Assembly (NCBI GenBank): GCA_963082975.1 | Contig: OY720349.1 | Span: forward strand, 63,486,501-63,550,500 | Length of the DNA: 64,000 nucleotides | Direction: 5' to 3' | Origin: Labia minor | Taxonomy: Eukaryota > Arthropoda > Insecta > Dermaptera > Spongiphoridae | Shown here: piece after piece, positions 50,001 through 63,000 of the stretch | How positions within the stretch are numbered: the first letter of the stretch is position 1 | Layout: every line of letters starts with the position of its first letter | Translations under genes and position numbers: made by a program | Notes under the pieces: model-generated | Database searches by the model: none | What the model saw: only the letters and a program-made list of their open reading frames with translations | What the model was told of the DNA's origin: nothing

Positions 50001-52204
50001 TAATAAATATTATTTATTAATTTTAATTTATAATTTATAATTAATTAAATTTAATTTAAATATAATATATTATGTTATTTAATCCCATTCAAATTGCGAG
50101 ATAGTCGAGTGGAGACACTCCAGCTAATTTCTTTTCTTTTTATCTCCTTCATGTGTCATGATATAATTATAAATGTTAAATCAACATTTAAAATAATAAT
50201 TTTTTTAATAAATAAAAGAACTTTGAACTCCTTGAAACAGAATGACTAATTTCTATGATGTATTTTATACATTATATACATACATTACATTATACATTAT
50301 ATTATAATTTAATGCTAGTGTCAAAACTTTTGAAAAAAATATCTATATTAATCATTAAATTAATATATAATATAAATAAATAAATAAATAATGCTTTATG
50401 AATATTATCCTAATTACGAATTTGTTTATATTTTTAAAAACTTCTCTAATATTATGTTTTTTTCTAGAATGTAATAATGAATTTATTTAATTGGTGATAA
50501 ACCTTTTATCTTTTAATATATTCAACAGTTGGTTAGTTAATCTTAGCAACTTATTAGTAAAAATATACTTATCATTTTTTTAATTGAATTTCTCATTCTA
50601 TTTCTTTAGTACTATCTCACTTTTATTTTAAGCATCCCCAGTGTACTCTCTACTTTCTTTCTTCTTTGAACTATAATTATCCCTAAAATTGTCAAGTTCA
50701 TGGTCACAGCTATATATTTCGAAAGTTTTTTCGAAATATATTTCATTTTTTTTTTTGAAATTAAATATATTATATTTTATTTTTAAAAACATTCTTTAAT
50801 CATTTTCTTTATTAAAAAATACTTGTGAAAGTACTTATGTGTGATATGGTTGCATAAGTGACAAGGGGCAAAATATTTTGTTTATTTTTTTTTTTTAACA
50901 TATTTTACAAATATAAAAGCAAATATATACTTATATAATTTTATCTACTTAATACGGAAAATAATATTTATTGAAAAATTAATAAAATGTTTTACGTTTT
51001 TTAATTTTAAAATTTGATTTCAACCTATTTTGAGCAGAGAAATGTTCGAATGAATTAGTTTAAAGAAAATAAATACATATACCAAGGAGAAATTCTATAA
51101 TTTTTTCATATAAAAAACTAAAATAAAAATAATATGATATAATTTAGATTTAAAATAAAAAATTAACCATGTTCAACTACACCAATTATTTAAAAATTAG
51201 GACTATTTATTTAATAAATTTGATATTTACATATTCAATATTAGTGGAAGACCGATATTAAAATATATTAAATGTTTAAAATTCCCTGATTTAATTTTAA
51301 CTTTTAAATAATTATAGAAAATTTGATGTTTAATATTATTATTAATAAACCTTTATATATTTTGGTTGTTATTTCATACTAATACTATAACACCAAAGTT
51401 TGTTTTCTCAATATATAATACCAGGACTTATTTAGTTAACCCTAACGTTTTAATTAAAACTTCTGTTGTGATTATGTATTGAAATTGATTAGGAAAACAT
51501 TCATCTCTTGAATCATCCAAAGGTCAAGATACGTCATTTCACGCCTGAATGTTTAGAAGTTTGTTATGCAAACCTTTTGAATGCACTGTCAATGTCAACT
51601 CTCAATCGAATTGAAACGCGTATCTCAACTTTTTACACCTCTTTACACTACTTGAAAATCCAAATTCATTAATTATATAAATTATATAAATATATTTCAA
51701 TCTCTTATCTTTTTCTAAGAAAATATCAATGTTTTTTTTTAAATATATATAAAACTTTTGTTTACTTATAATTATAGTTATATAAATATAACTTTGCTTA
51801 TTATACATTCTCATTCATTACATTTTAATAAAAACTATTAAATATTCTATATTTTTTTCTATAAAAACATATATTACAATTTTATTCTAAGGTTAGGTTT
51901 ATCGAAAATTGTTGAAAAATTCAAGCATTTTCTAATTATTAAAAAAAAAAAAACATTGCTATTTTTAGTTTAAAAATTCAAGAACTTAAATGATACCCTC
52001 AAAATTATTTAATTTTCCTATTAATGGCTACCAATTTATCTCTTAAATCCTAAATAGTATTGTTATAACTTATTAAATTTTGTTGTTTAATTAAAACGAA
52101 CGAATTTAAAACTTATTATTATAGATTACAATAAATATAATAAATCAGTTATTTTACTGATTATCCCTATATCTTTTAATTTCTTCCACGTACTCTCTCA
52201 AACA

Positions 52205-52235
<31 letters not shown>

Positions 52236-55200
52236 GCATCTATACTTTTCGCGATTTCTTTTATATAATCTATTCTAAAATTATAATTGTTTTTTGTCTT
52301 TCATACATTTAACACATTGACTGCCACGACCATTCTCAGAATTGCGGTCTAAAAAGCCAATTGCATTTAATCATTTTATATTATTAAAGACTATAATTAT
52401 ATTACATAGTATTACATAGTAATCATCAAAAAGCATAGAAAATGTATTTTTTAAAAAAAAATAGGCCTACGAATTAACTCGTAGTCGTAACGGAATATAC
52501 GAGTTATCTCGTAGTTGGCAGTCAACGTGTTAATGGTATTAGTATTAGAAGTACATAAACATTTATCTACTAAAAATGAATTTAATAAATTAATTATCTT
52601 GAATGAGATTATATTTTCATATTAGCTTGTCAAAATATACAATATTTATACATATAGTATTTATACTAGTTGCCTCTTTTAAATACATATAAGTTTACAG
52701 ATCACAACAAGAAATGCCACAAATTAATATAAAAGAATAAATTATTTTTTTTATAAACAACACTCTTAGTTACTTCCTTGTAAAACATGACTTTCGTTTA
52801 TCAAGAATTTTAGTACTTTTTAATCAGATAAAGACAACCAAATTTTAGTACCAATTAGTATCATCATTATATTTTTATTATAGTTTTATTCGAAAAATTA
52901 TATTTCTTAATTTTTAAATGAATAGATTTTCATTTCAAGAATAAATTAAAATTCTCTCGATACACATTATGATATGAAAATTCTTAATATATAGTTAAAA
53001 ATAATTTATCTACAGAATTATCATTTTAATATGTTAATCAAAATAATACTAATTCAAGTTAACTCGACACTAATTCAAAAAAAAAATGCTCTTCAACATA
53101 TAACATAAATAATTATTAATAAAAAATTGACTATGATTAGAGAAAGTTAAAAAAATAACTTTCAAATAACAGATATCACATTTAAAATTTTAAATAAATT
53201 CTTTTGAATCTAATAAAAGATATCTATGTATATAATAATATATTCTATTTCCAGAGACATACATTTTTTCGTATGCAATCTATATAAAATACCTTCTATT
53301 AAAATTAATATTATTATTATTATTAACAAACTATAGTTTTATATATTTTACATAATAATTTAAATTTGAGTCAATTAATCTTTCTTTTAAACTACTAATG
53401 TAATAATATGCATTCCTTTTATTTATTATTTATTAAATAGGTAATTGTTTACAAAACTTGAAGCTTCAAGGATTTGGATGAAACTGTGCCAATGAACTCC
53501 TTTATTAATTCCAAAGAAACTTTCCTTATGCGATATTTCTCGGTCTCTTCTAGTTTATGAGATAAAAATTATTAAAATTTAATTATAAATGCATTAATTA
53601 CCAATTTAGCTACAATGGTTTATTATTTGACCAGCAGAGTGCTTCACTAATTTTCGGTTTTTCAGCTCGATTGGATATATAAAAATAAAAAATTAATTAA
53701 TTAAATAATTTTTCTATATCCAAACCGAACCGAAAAAAACGAAAATTAGTGAATAAGTGAATTAGTCAATAAAACTTTAAATGACTGCTCATTCATAACT
53801 AGTTTATCAGTCAAACTTTTTTTTTTATTATTATATAAATTTACAAGCTGTTACAAAATAACATTAAATTGTTTGTTTATAAAATCTATCAAACTTTAAT
53901 AATTTTTATCTCGTAAACTAAAGTTTCTTTGGAATTAATAAAGGAATCCACTGGCAAAGTTTCATCCAAATCCCTAAAGCTTCCCGTTTTGTAAACAATT
54001 ACCAAAAATGACTTTTTATTTAATTAATTGAATTTTATTTAATATTTTTCTTAAAAAAATGGTTTGTAATTTTAGTCTGTTTTTTATGCCAAATTTGTTT
54101 TGTTCTATTTATATGCGATTTTTTTTTAGAATATGTTATTACTTCCAAGGTTTTATACTAAGGATAGAATCTATTTTATAAATAGTTTTTCTCTTTTCCC
54201 TACATCTTAATGGCATTCCAATGTATGATATATTTAGTATCATTTCTCACCTGAATTTCTGATTGTCTCTCACTTAATTTAAATTTTTAATTTAAAATAT
54301 GAACAATTATTTATTTGGTGTTTACTAGTTTAAATACTTTTAGAGCTATTTTGGTTTATTTTTATTTTGCCAGGTGGAAAAATTTATTTTATTTATATTT
54401 ATTTATTTTTATTTTAGTCTTCAATCTTAAATACCGATTTATCTACACAAAATTAATTGAAAACTTAAAATAAAATTAAGGAATGCTAATTTTATAATAA
54501 AGTATTTGATTCTAAAAAAGTATCTAAAACAAATTCAGTATCGTTATTGAACTCGAAATTTATTGGCAGCAGCAATTACATTCCTCCAACAATCTTCCTC
54601 ATTTATACCGCCATTCAATTTTCATCCTCTTCAAAATCTCAAATATATAATTATTATAAAAAGTCATATATCAAATTTTTATAATATTTTCTCATATTAT
54701 TTATTTTTGATTTTAAAATTCTAAAATTAATTTTTTACTGTGTTAAGAATCAAATTTGAAAAGTTTTAAGATTCATAATATTCATAATAACATTTTTTCA
54801 ATATTTTATGATTCATTGGCATCTGATCCGGAAATATTCCTATCTTAAAATTAATATATAGAAATTAATAATATATGTATAAATAAATTGTTTATACTAA
54901 AACTATTTTTCTAGTTATTTGTTATTGAATTTTTTTAATCTTAATTCTCCTTTTTGATCTTATAAACATAATTATTATTTATTTTTTCTTATAAATTTGA
55001 AAGGTCAAAGTGATATGGCATATCGCATCCGAAGATATAAGTATATTCTATACAAATTAAAATAAATTATCAATAATTTCAGCTGAAAAGTATTTTTATC
55101 ACAAGCCTAGGTATTTTTTGGTGAATTTAAAATGTTAATTAAAATATTTCATATATAACAATATTGAATTATTCTACTATTTTAGTTTACAAAACTTGAA

Positions 55201-58200
55201 TGCTCATGAAAGAAATTCCGTTGTTATTTCATAATTATGATTCAGGGTTTTGATTGAAATGGTTGGATATATTTATAGTCATTGAGAGATAATTATTATA
55301 TCATGGACTTAGGAATATTTTGACATAATATATTATTCTTCACTATTTTCCTTAGAATTAATGGGCATAGCTGACCTAAATTGGAAATTAGTGCTTCTAG
55401 AATGCTTTAATTTATACTTTAATAAGAAATCTCATATTATTTCATTTAATTAACTGCTGTTTTATAATAATTAATATTTAAATAAATTATTTTAGTATTT
55501 TTAGTTAATTCTTGTTTAGGATGTCCAAAAGAAAGATATTAATGTTTTAATGTTTGCTTACCGTTGTTTTGAGTATTTCCTTTACTCGCTTGGACTCGGA
55601 GTAAACTTTCACCCTGGATGGCAATATGATATGGTGGTGAATTGGGTTTTTGAGAATCTCTTGTAATTTTTAAATTCCATTCTCCCGGTAACTCACCTCC
55701 ACCAGCGAGTCTCTCGTCGACGCCGAAGCGAGGCTCCACTTGCAAATCGATCCAAGTCCCTGACAAAACAGAAACGTAACATCTCCCATTAAACTTATCA
55801 GGGACAAGTCTAGACTAAACCTCACATGCTGTAGAACCTTCACACGTGCCAGGTGGTGGTTAATCCACAAAACCACCTCTACTAAGGCCCAGTACAGGGT
55901 AGAGGTAATTATAAAGAGATCATTGGGGTGTTCATTTAATTAATTTTAAATATTAATTTATTTTTTTCAATAGTATTTTTAGAGTTATAGTTCAGTAAAT
56001 CAGAATAGATAAACTATATTATTATTAAAAAATAATAGAATATTTCTTTCATTTTTATAATTAAAAAAACTGTTTAATTTTTTTTATTAAATAATTAAAT
56101 TGTATATATTGTACAATTGAATGAAGTATATTTATTGGTTTTGGCGTTATATTCTTCCTATACTATATTTGTTACTACCGTATATTTTTTAATTTATGTA
56201 TTATTTGAAAATAGTTTTATATCAAATGCTAATAAGGATTTAACAAATTAAAATTTATATTTTTTTAAAATAAATTTCATATAATTTTAATCTGGATTTC
56301 ATATATATACATGTTTCATCATCTTTTGAAATATAAATTCAAAAATAGATTTTTTTTTTTTAATTTGAATAAAATAATTTACTATTATCATAACTAAAAT
56401 TATATATACCATAAATTTTAGTAACATATTTTTACATTTCACCTAAATGAAAAATAAATAAAAAATATATTTTCAATAACACTTGTTTACTTATTTTGGA
56501 AACTGCCTGAAAACCTTTTTCAGGGATTGAAAATGTTTTTTCCAAGTCATTTTTCAATTTATTTTCCCTAAAATTTTTTTTACCAGTGGTCAAATTTCTA
56601 TTTAGATTATCATTTTATCTTATAATACAAAAAATAAAAACATTAAATTGATAGAGTAAGTCACAATACCTTAAATTGATAATCATCAAAACTATTAAAT
56701 TAATAATTGAAAGTAATCATAAAATGTTTAATGTCAATGTTCATTGGGAAGATTTCTTACTGTTTACCTATTTTCAGGGTCATTAAGCGACGGGTCATAG
56801 TTAGCCAACCATATATTACATTAGTACTTTTACAATTAAATTAAATTAATTAAATAAATTATTAAATTAGTGATTTTTATATTTATTAAAACTTTTGTGG
56901 TTTTTATGATTATTAAAGGGATTTTTATTAATACACCACATATTAACCACATTTATAATCTATTTTATTTAGTAAAAACATGTACAACGTTTCAACTGCT
57001 TATTATGCAGTCGTAAATACCGTATTCAAGCACTGACTCACAACGATCATTATACTTGATAATGACTGCACAATAAGCAGTTGAAACGTTGTACATTTTT
57101 TTACTAAATAAAATAGATTATACAAATATATGTGGTGTGTTATTATTAAAAATCCCTTTAATAGTGATTTAAATTTTGCGGAATTTACCTTGAGGATCTA
57201 AAAGACGCGCTGCTTTGATTTCTCCAGTAATTTGAATGTGAAGTATAGACATTGAACTGTCCACTAAAAAGGGAAGTTCGATATCTTGAAATAAATTCCA
57301 ACGAAACGCAAGTAGAACATTATTCTGAAAAAGAAAAAAAACATATTAATTTATTCAATGATTAATTGATAAAAATGAAATGAAATAAAATTATTAATCT
57401 TTCTGTGATTAAGAATGGATCTAAATTGGACATCAATTTACTTGTGAATTCGTTTCCATTTCATTTGATTCCATCAAATGGTATTTCAAATTGAATGCTG
57501 TTGGATCTGCATGTATATACTTTCCTCCAGATCTTTCAGATAATTCACGTAAAATTTTTTCATCACCATTTTCTATTCCAATCCATAATAAATGAAGCTG
57601 TAATTAAATATATTATTAGTTATATGGTATATATATTATATATTTTTCTTAATATTAATTATTATTAATAATTTAGTAATATTTTTGAATCTAATTACTT
57701 AAAATGAAAAAAAATCAATTTTTATTATTGCTGTGTGAAATAAATTTATTTTAGATATAGGTTTAAATTAAATTTTAAGAAAATTTGGAGAACAACAAAT
57801 CTATAAAAAAAATGCAAAAATACATTCAACTAAATATATTATTAAATAAATAATTAATTTAATGAGGAATAAAATCTTGATAAATATTTCCATAATTAAA
57901 AAAAAATATATATATTTTAAATATAATATTTTCCATTGATGTTATCTATAGAATACTTATTTACCTTGATACGTTTTGTCGTAAGACGTGTTGAGATATT
58001 TGCTGATAGAAATTCAACATCCGATCTTCTTCCAGCTACCAGAATTATACTTCCATCAAAAGGAATCGATTCTAATCCTCGGTATAATGCAATTAATGAT
58101 GCACTTTTTGAATTATTCAACAATATTTCCTCGCTGTCCAATTGAGCGAGCATTTTTAAGAATAAATCGGACTTTCTTGCCCTTATTAAAGGTCCAGATC

Positions 58201-60001
58201 CTAAAATGGAAATCAATTTTCTATAAATGTTGGACATTAATGAGAATCAAATTCAAATTACTGACAGATCTTAGTTTTATTCCATTTGTATAAAATACAA
58301 ATGATATTTTCTTAATTTTTCATATAAAAAACCCTCCCTGAGGAGACTTCTAAGTACGGTTAAGGAAAGGAGTATTTATGAAGTTTTTACAGATATTTTT
58401 TTATGTCAGTTTATGCATTCATGATATTTTATTTTTAATTTTTACTATCTCGTCAGAGATAGTATTGCGATCACGAAAATTTTCGATGTTGAGATTTTGA
58501 TGTTTTTATACGTTTTGAAGGTTCCTGAATCATTTTCACTGAGGTTGAGAAAAATTTCTGTGAGTGTGTATGTATGTAACCAAGATTACGCAAAAACGGT
58601 TTGAGCTAGAATGATGAAATTTGGTACATGGGCATTATTCAAAATTCTTAGTTTTCTCTCAACTTTTGAGAAATATAGCTCAACCAGAATAGGGTCATTA
58701 CCTACAACGTTTTGATTTTTTTTCCTCTATTGTGACCGTAAAAATAAAGATGATATGTTTGATAATTTTTCACATGATTAATAATTGTATAAAACTGCTA
58801 TATATCGAATTTTAGCTTGATTGAATCGCTGAAAGTACCAGAATTAATTTTTTAACACTGCAAATCTCACGCACCAACACGTGACGTGGTGCCATCAACA
58901 AAGACCCAAACATGCGCTGGTTTAATAAATAATATTTATCAATTTTAATTTATAATTTAATTAATTTAATTTAATTTAAATTAATATATGTTATTTAATC
59001 CAATTCAAATTTGCGAGATAGTCGAGTGGAGACACTCAAGATTTTTTTTATTACCTTTTGGAATCGCATATCTTTTAAATTTATTATAATCATAAATCTA
59101 AGTGATCTTAAGGAGGTTTAAAATTCATAATATTCATTTTTATCTTAATACATTGAAATTTCAAAGTAATATATAACTTTAAAATTTCGGTATATTTATA
59201 CATAAAAAAGAAATAATAAAGTTAGATTAACCTAAGAGCAAATATTAAAAGTTAAACAAATGACTTCAAAAACAATACATTATATTCTATCTATCAACCT
59301 ATTAGTTCAATATACTTATTGATAAAATTAAGAGAGAAGATAATTTTGTTTAAAAGCAACACCCAATTAAGCAAAGTATTTTTTTTTTCTTTTTCTTTTT
59401 TAAATACAAACAAAAATAAAATATTTTTAAATATATTTATCTCATTTTATTATTAAATTATCAATCTATCTCTATATAAATATCTTATTACAACTTTTAT
59501 TTTCTCATCAATTAATAGGTACCTTTTTCCTTTTGAAAAAAGCTGGAGTGCTTCCACTCGACTATCTCGCAATTTGAATTGGATTAAATAACATATATTA
59601 TATTTAAATTAAATAAAATTAATTAAATTATAAATTAAAATTAATAAATAATATTTATTAAACCACCGCATGTTTGCCTCTTTATTGATGACACGTCACG
59701 TGTTGGCGCGTGAGATTTGCAGTGTTAAAAAATTAATTCTGGTACTTTGAGCAAATAAATCAAGCTGAAATTCCATATATCGCAGTTTTATACAATTATT
59801 AATCATATGAAAAATTATCAAACATATAGCTTTATTTTTACGGTCATTTTAGAAGAAATAAAATCAAAACGTTGTAGATAATGAACCTCTTCCGGTTGAG
59901 CTACATTTCTCAAAAGTTGATAGAAAACTACGAATTTTGAATAATGCCCATGTACCAAATTTCATGATTCTAGCTCAAACCGTTTTTGCGTAATCTTGGT
60001 T

Positions 60002-60038
<37 letters not shown>

Positions 60039-63000
60039 TTTTTCTCAACCTTAGTAAAAATGATTCAGGAACCTTCAAAACGTATAAAAACATCAAAATC
60101 TCAACATCGAAAAATTTCGTGATCGCAATACTATCTCTTACGAGATAGTAATAAAAATATGTTCATCTTAACAAATATCTTTGTTAATAATTTTGATTAA
60201 TTATTAATAATTAATTTGATTTTTAATCCAATCAAATTTAATTTGAATTACTCTTATATATAGAATTTCATTTAAAAATATTAAATTGAATAACACCAAA
60301 TTACATTATGTAATTCAAATGCATCAGTTACACCCTTTTTCTATTGAACCCAGCTTTTATATATTTCTCGTATTATTTTTCATTATGCTAACTGTTATTA
60401 GGATTATAGATTTTATTAATTTCATTTTCTAAAATATTTATATTATTATTGGATATTAGCGAATGCAACCATTCAATACGCTAAAAAATCTCTCTTTATT
60501 ACATATCTAATTAAGATAGATTGATTGATTATTATAAATATCCTCTACAATGTTCTCATATATATTCAAACAGTTTGTATGCGCATTTGTATGTATATAC
60601 ACGAACATCTTTTAATTATAACAATATTCATATACAGGTAAACCTCGCATAACGTCTTCGATGTTTAACATCGTTTACGACGTAAAACAAAATAATAGAA
60701 AAGTTTGATTTAAAAGAAGTGAAGTTTAATCAGAAATAGAATGTACATATTATGAGAACACAGTTTAAAAAAAATTAGAAATTTTTTAAATAAAATTTTT
60801 TTTTTTTAATTTTACATCTTGACATTACAACGAAAAAGCACAATTCGAGACGACGTTAAACGAGATTTACCTTGTAGTTACAAATCGTAGAAATTAATTT
60901 TTGATATAAAAGCTTTAAAATGACTTATGTAAATTTTCATCCCCTCAGTTCGTATTTTTTAATTCTTATTTCGAATATCATCAAATATAAAAATTTGCCA
61001 ATAGATCTTATTTAAAAAAGTGTTTCAAAAATAATAAATTTAATAATATTATTCGACCATATTTATCTAAAATTTTCTTTATCATTTTCTAATTTAAATA
61101 ATTGGAGATAGTATATTTTTATATTATTAAAAAATAATAATTTCAATATTCATATAATTTTCTATAAATCCATTGAACATGGATAGATTGTTTATACATA
61201 TGATTTTTTCCAAATAAATATAATTTTTAGATACCTGTACTGTTGTATGGTAAGATAAGAAAGTCCCGACTGATGGGCCCCTCTTGTAGCGCTTTTTCCC
61301 AAATGACTTGTGCACCAATTAAAATAGTCGGATCACTATCCTGGATGATGAGAATTGGACCTCTTTGATAGCGATCTGCCAAAGCCATACGTAATGAGAC
61401 AATCACATTTTCTATACTATTGTTCGTTCCAATAGTATTAACGGAATGAGTGGTTTGATTCTGGACCAAGGCTAGGATCTTGGGTGACCGTGATTGCGCC
61501 CAACAGGACACCATCCATATTGACATCAAAGCACAAATCGGAACGAAATTGGCCATGTCGAGTAATACGATTGACTGACATCCCCGTGAGGATGAATTCT
61601 CTTTTTTAGCCGATTCATTTGTCCGGATGTTAGTGTCACTCTTACGACACTGAACTACTCCTTTCCAAATTCCGATAACACCCAAACCACTACCAATCAC
61701 TCTATTCTTCTAATAAGATAAATGAGTTGCCTCACACTTTGTTTACATAGAATTTAAGAGTTCATTATTTCCATAATAATTAAAAATTAAAAAAATAACA
61801 TACACCTATAAAAATTTTATATTTTTTTTTTCATTTTTTAAATTTATAGAAAAAACAGTATAGATAAGAAAAAATCAATATTTTATTAATAAAATTAAAT
61901 TAATAAAAGTCAATAAATTTCAATAAATTCTCAAGGCTTGTTAATCTAATATTATTTTTTAAGATTAATACCTTTAATCAATTAATTTAGTCTTTAATTA
62001 TATTATTAATAAATAAATTGATTTAGCCCATTTGGAACCCTAAGAAATCTATTTAATAAAATTCAAAAATATCTCAAATCAATTAATATTACTTAAAAAT
62101 TTAGAATTAATTAAATATAACTAATAAAATATATGCTAATGAAATTGATTATATAATATAGCATGGGGAATAATTAAAATAATGCTCAGGAAACTAGTAA
62201 CTCCATTTTTTACCGACCGACGATAGTAAGGGAGGTATTGTTTATGTTAAATACTACATATTCAAAAAATATATATAATACTACATATTCAAAAATATAT
62301 ATAAAATTATTCTCGACATAAAAGCATTTTTAAAATCCTACTATTAGGCCACACTCGCTCCATATTTATGGATAACAATCAATGTTTGTACATTTTACAA
62401 TTATATTTAATTAATTAATTTTAACTTTATAAGGGAGACAAGTTTCTCTTATATTACATATTTAAAAGGATATAATTAAGTCTTGCAATGGCTACAGTTA
62501 GTAGAGCTTAGGTTTGTTCTCTGGATTGCCATGAAAAATTTATTTTTTCACAAAATCAAAAGTTAAATGTAAAATTTCTTTAAAACTTAAATCAATATTC
62601 ATTTATAATTTAATGTAATATATTTCTATTTGAATCATCAACCACTTCCGAGCTAGTGATCTATTTGTATGATTTACGTAAACCCTTTCTCTCTTATCTC
62701 AATATTCATTCACTATCAAACAAAAATATGAGCAATCATGCATAATATCTATCTCCTAAATAAACATATTTCCTATCATTCCTATTATTTTTTTTTTCTA
62801 AACTTTAGGATCATATCTTTAGTGTCTATTACTTTTTGATAATCAAACTAAATATTTTTTCATTCTTTTTTAAAACTTAAAATTAATAATATTTTATAAA
62901 TTATTTAATATAATGATATTTTAATAAAATTTTTACTTATCTATCTATGTGGCTCTTTGGAACTCGAAAGTTCTTGGCTGCAGTACCCCACTTTCCTCCA

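Larger units (their letters stand above)
47634..55561 (-). other. Intron 5 of the VWA gene
   Basis: 7.9 kb. It contains a GC-rich island with a possible exon (48340-48480), a HINE copy (49826-50125), a piggyBac-type MITE (52309-52533) and a large foldback element (53440-54003). A (TA)n run lies at 52207-52230. The rest is AT-rich without signal. Confidence 0.6.
58201..61234 (-). other. Intron 1 of the VWA gene
   Basis: 3.0 kb with two complete Helentron-type copies in opposite orientation (58444-59040, 59541-60150) and a pogo-like MITE (60635-60874). The remainder is AT-rich without recognisable features. Confidence 0.65.

Noticed and set aside
51602-51814. 70-codon minus-strand frame
   Set aside because: Ile/Tyr/Lys-rich, AT-driven composition; nothing recognisable.
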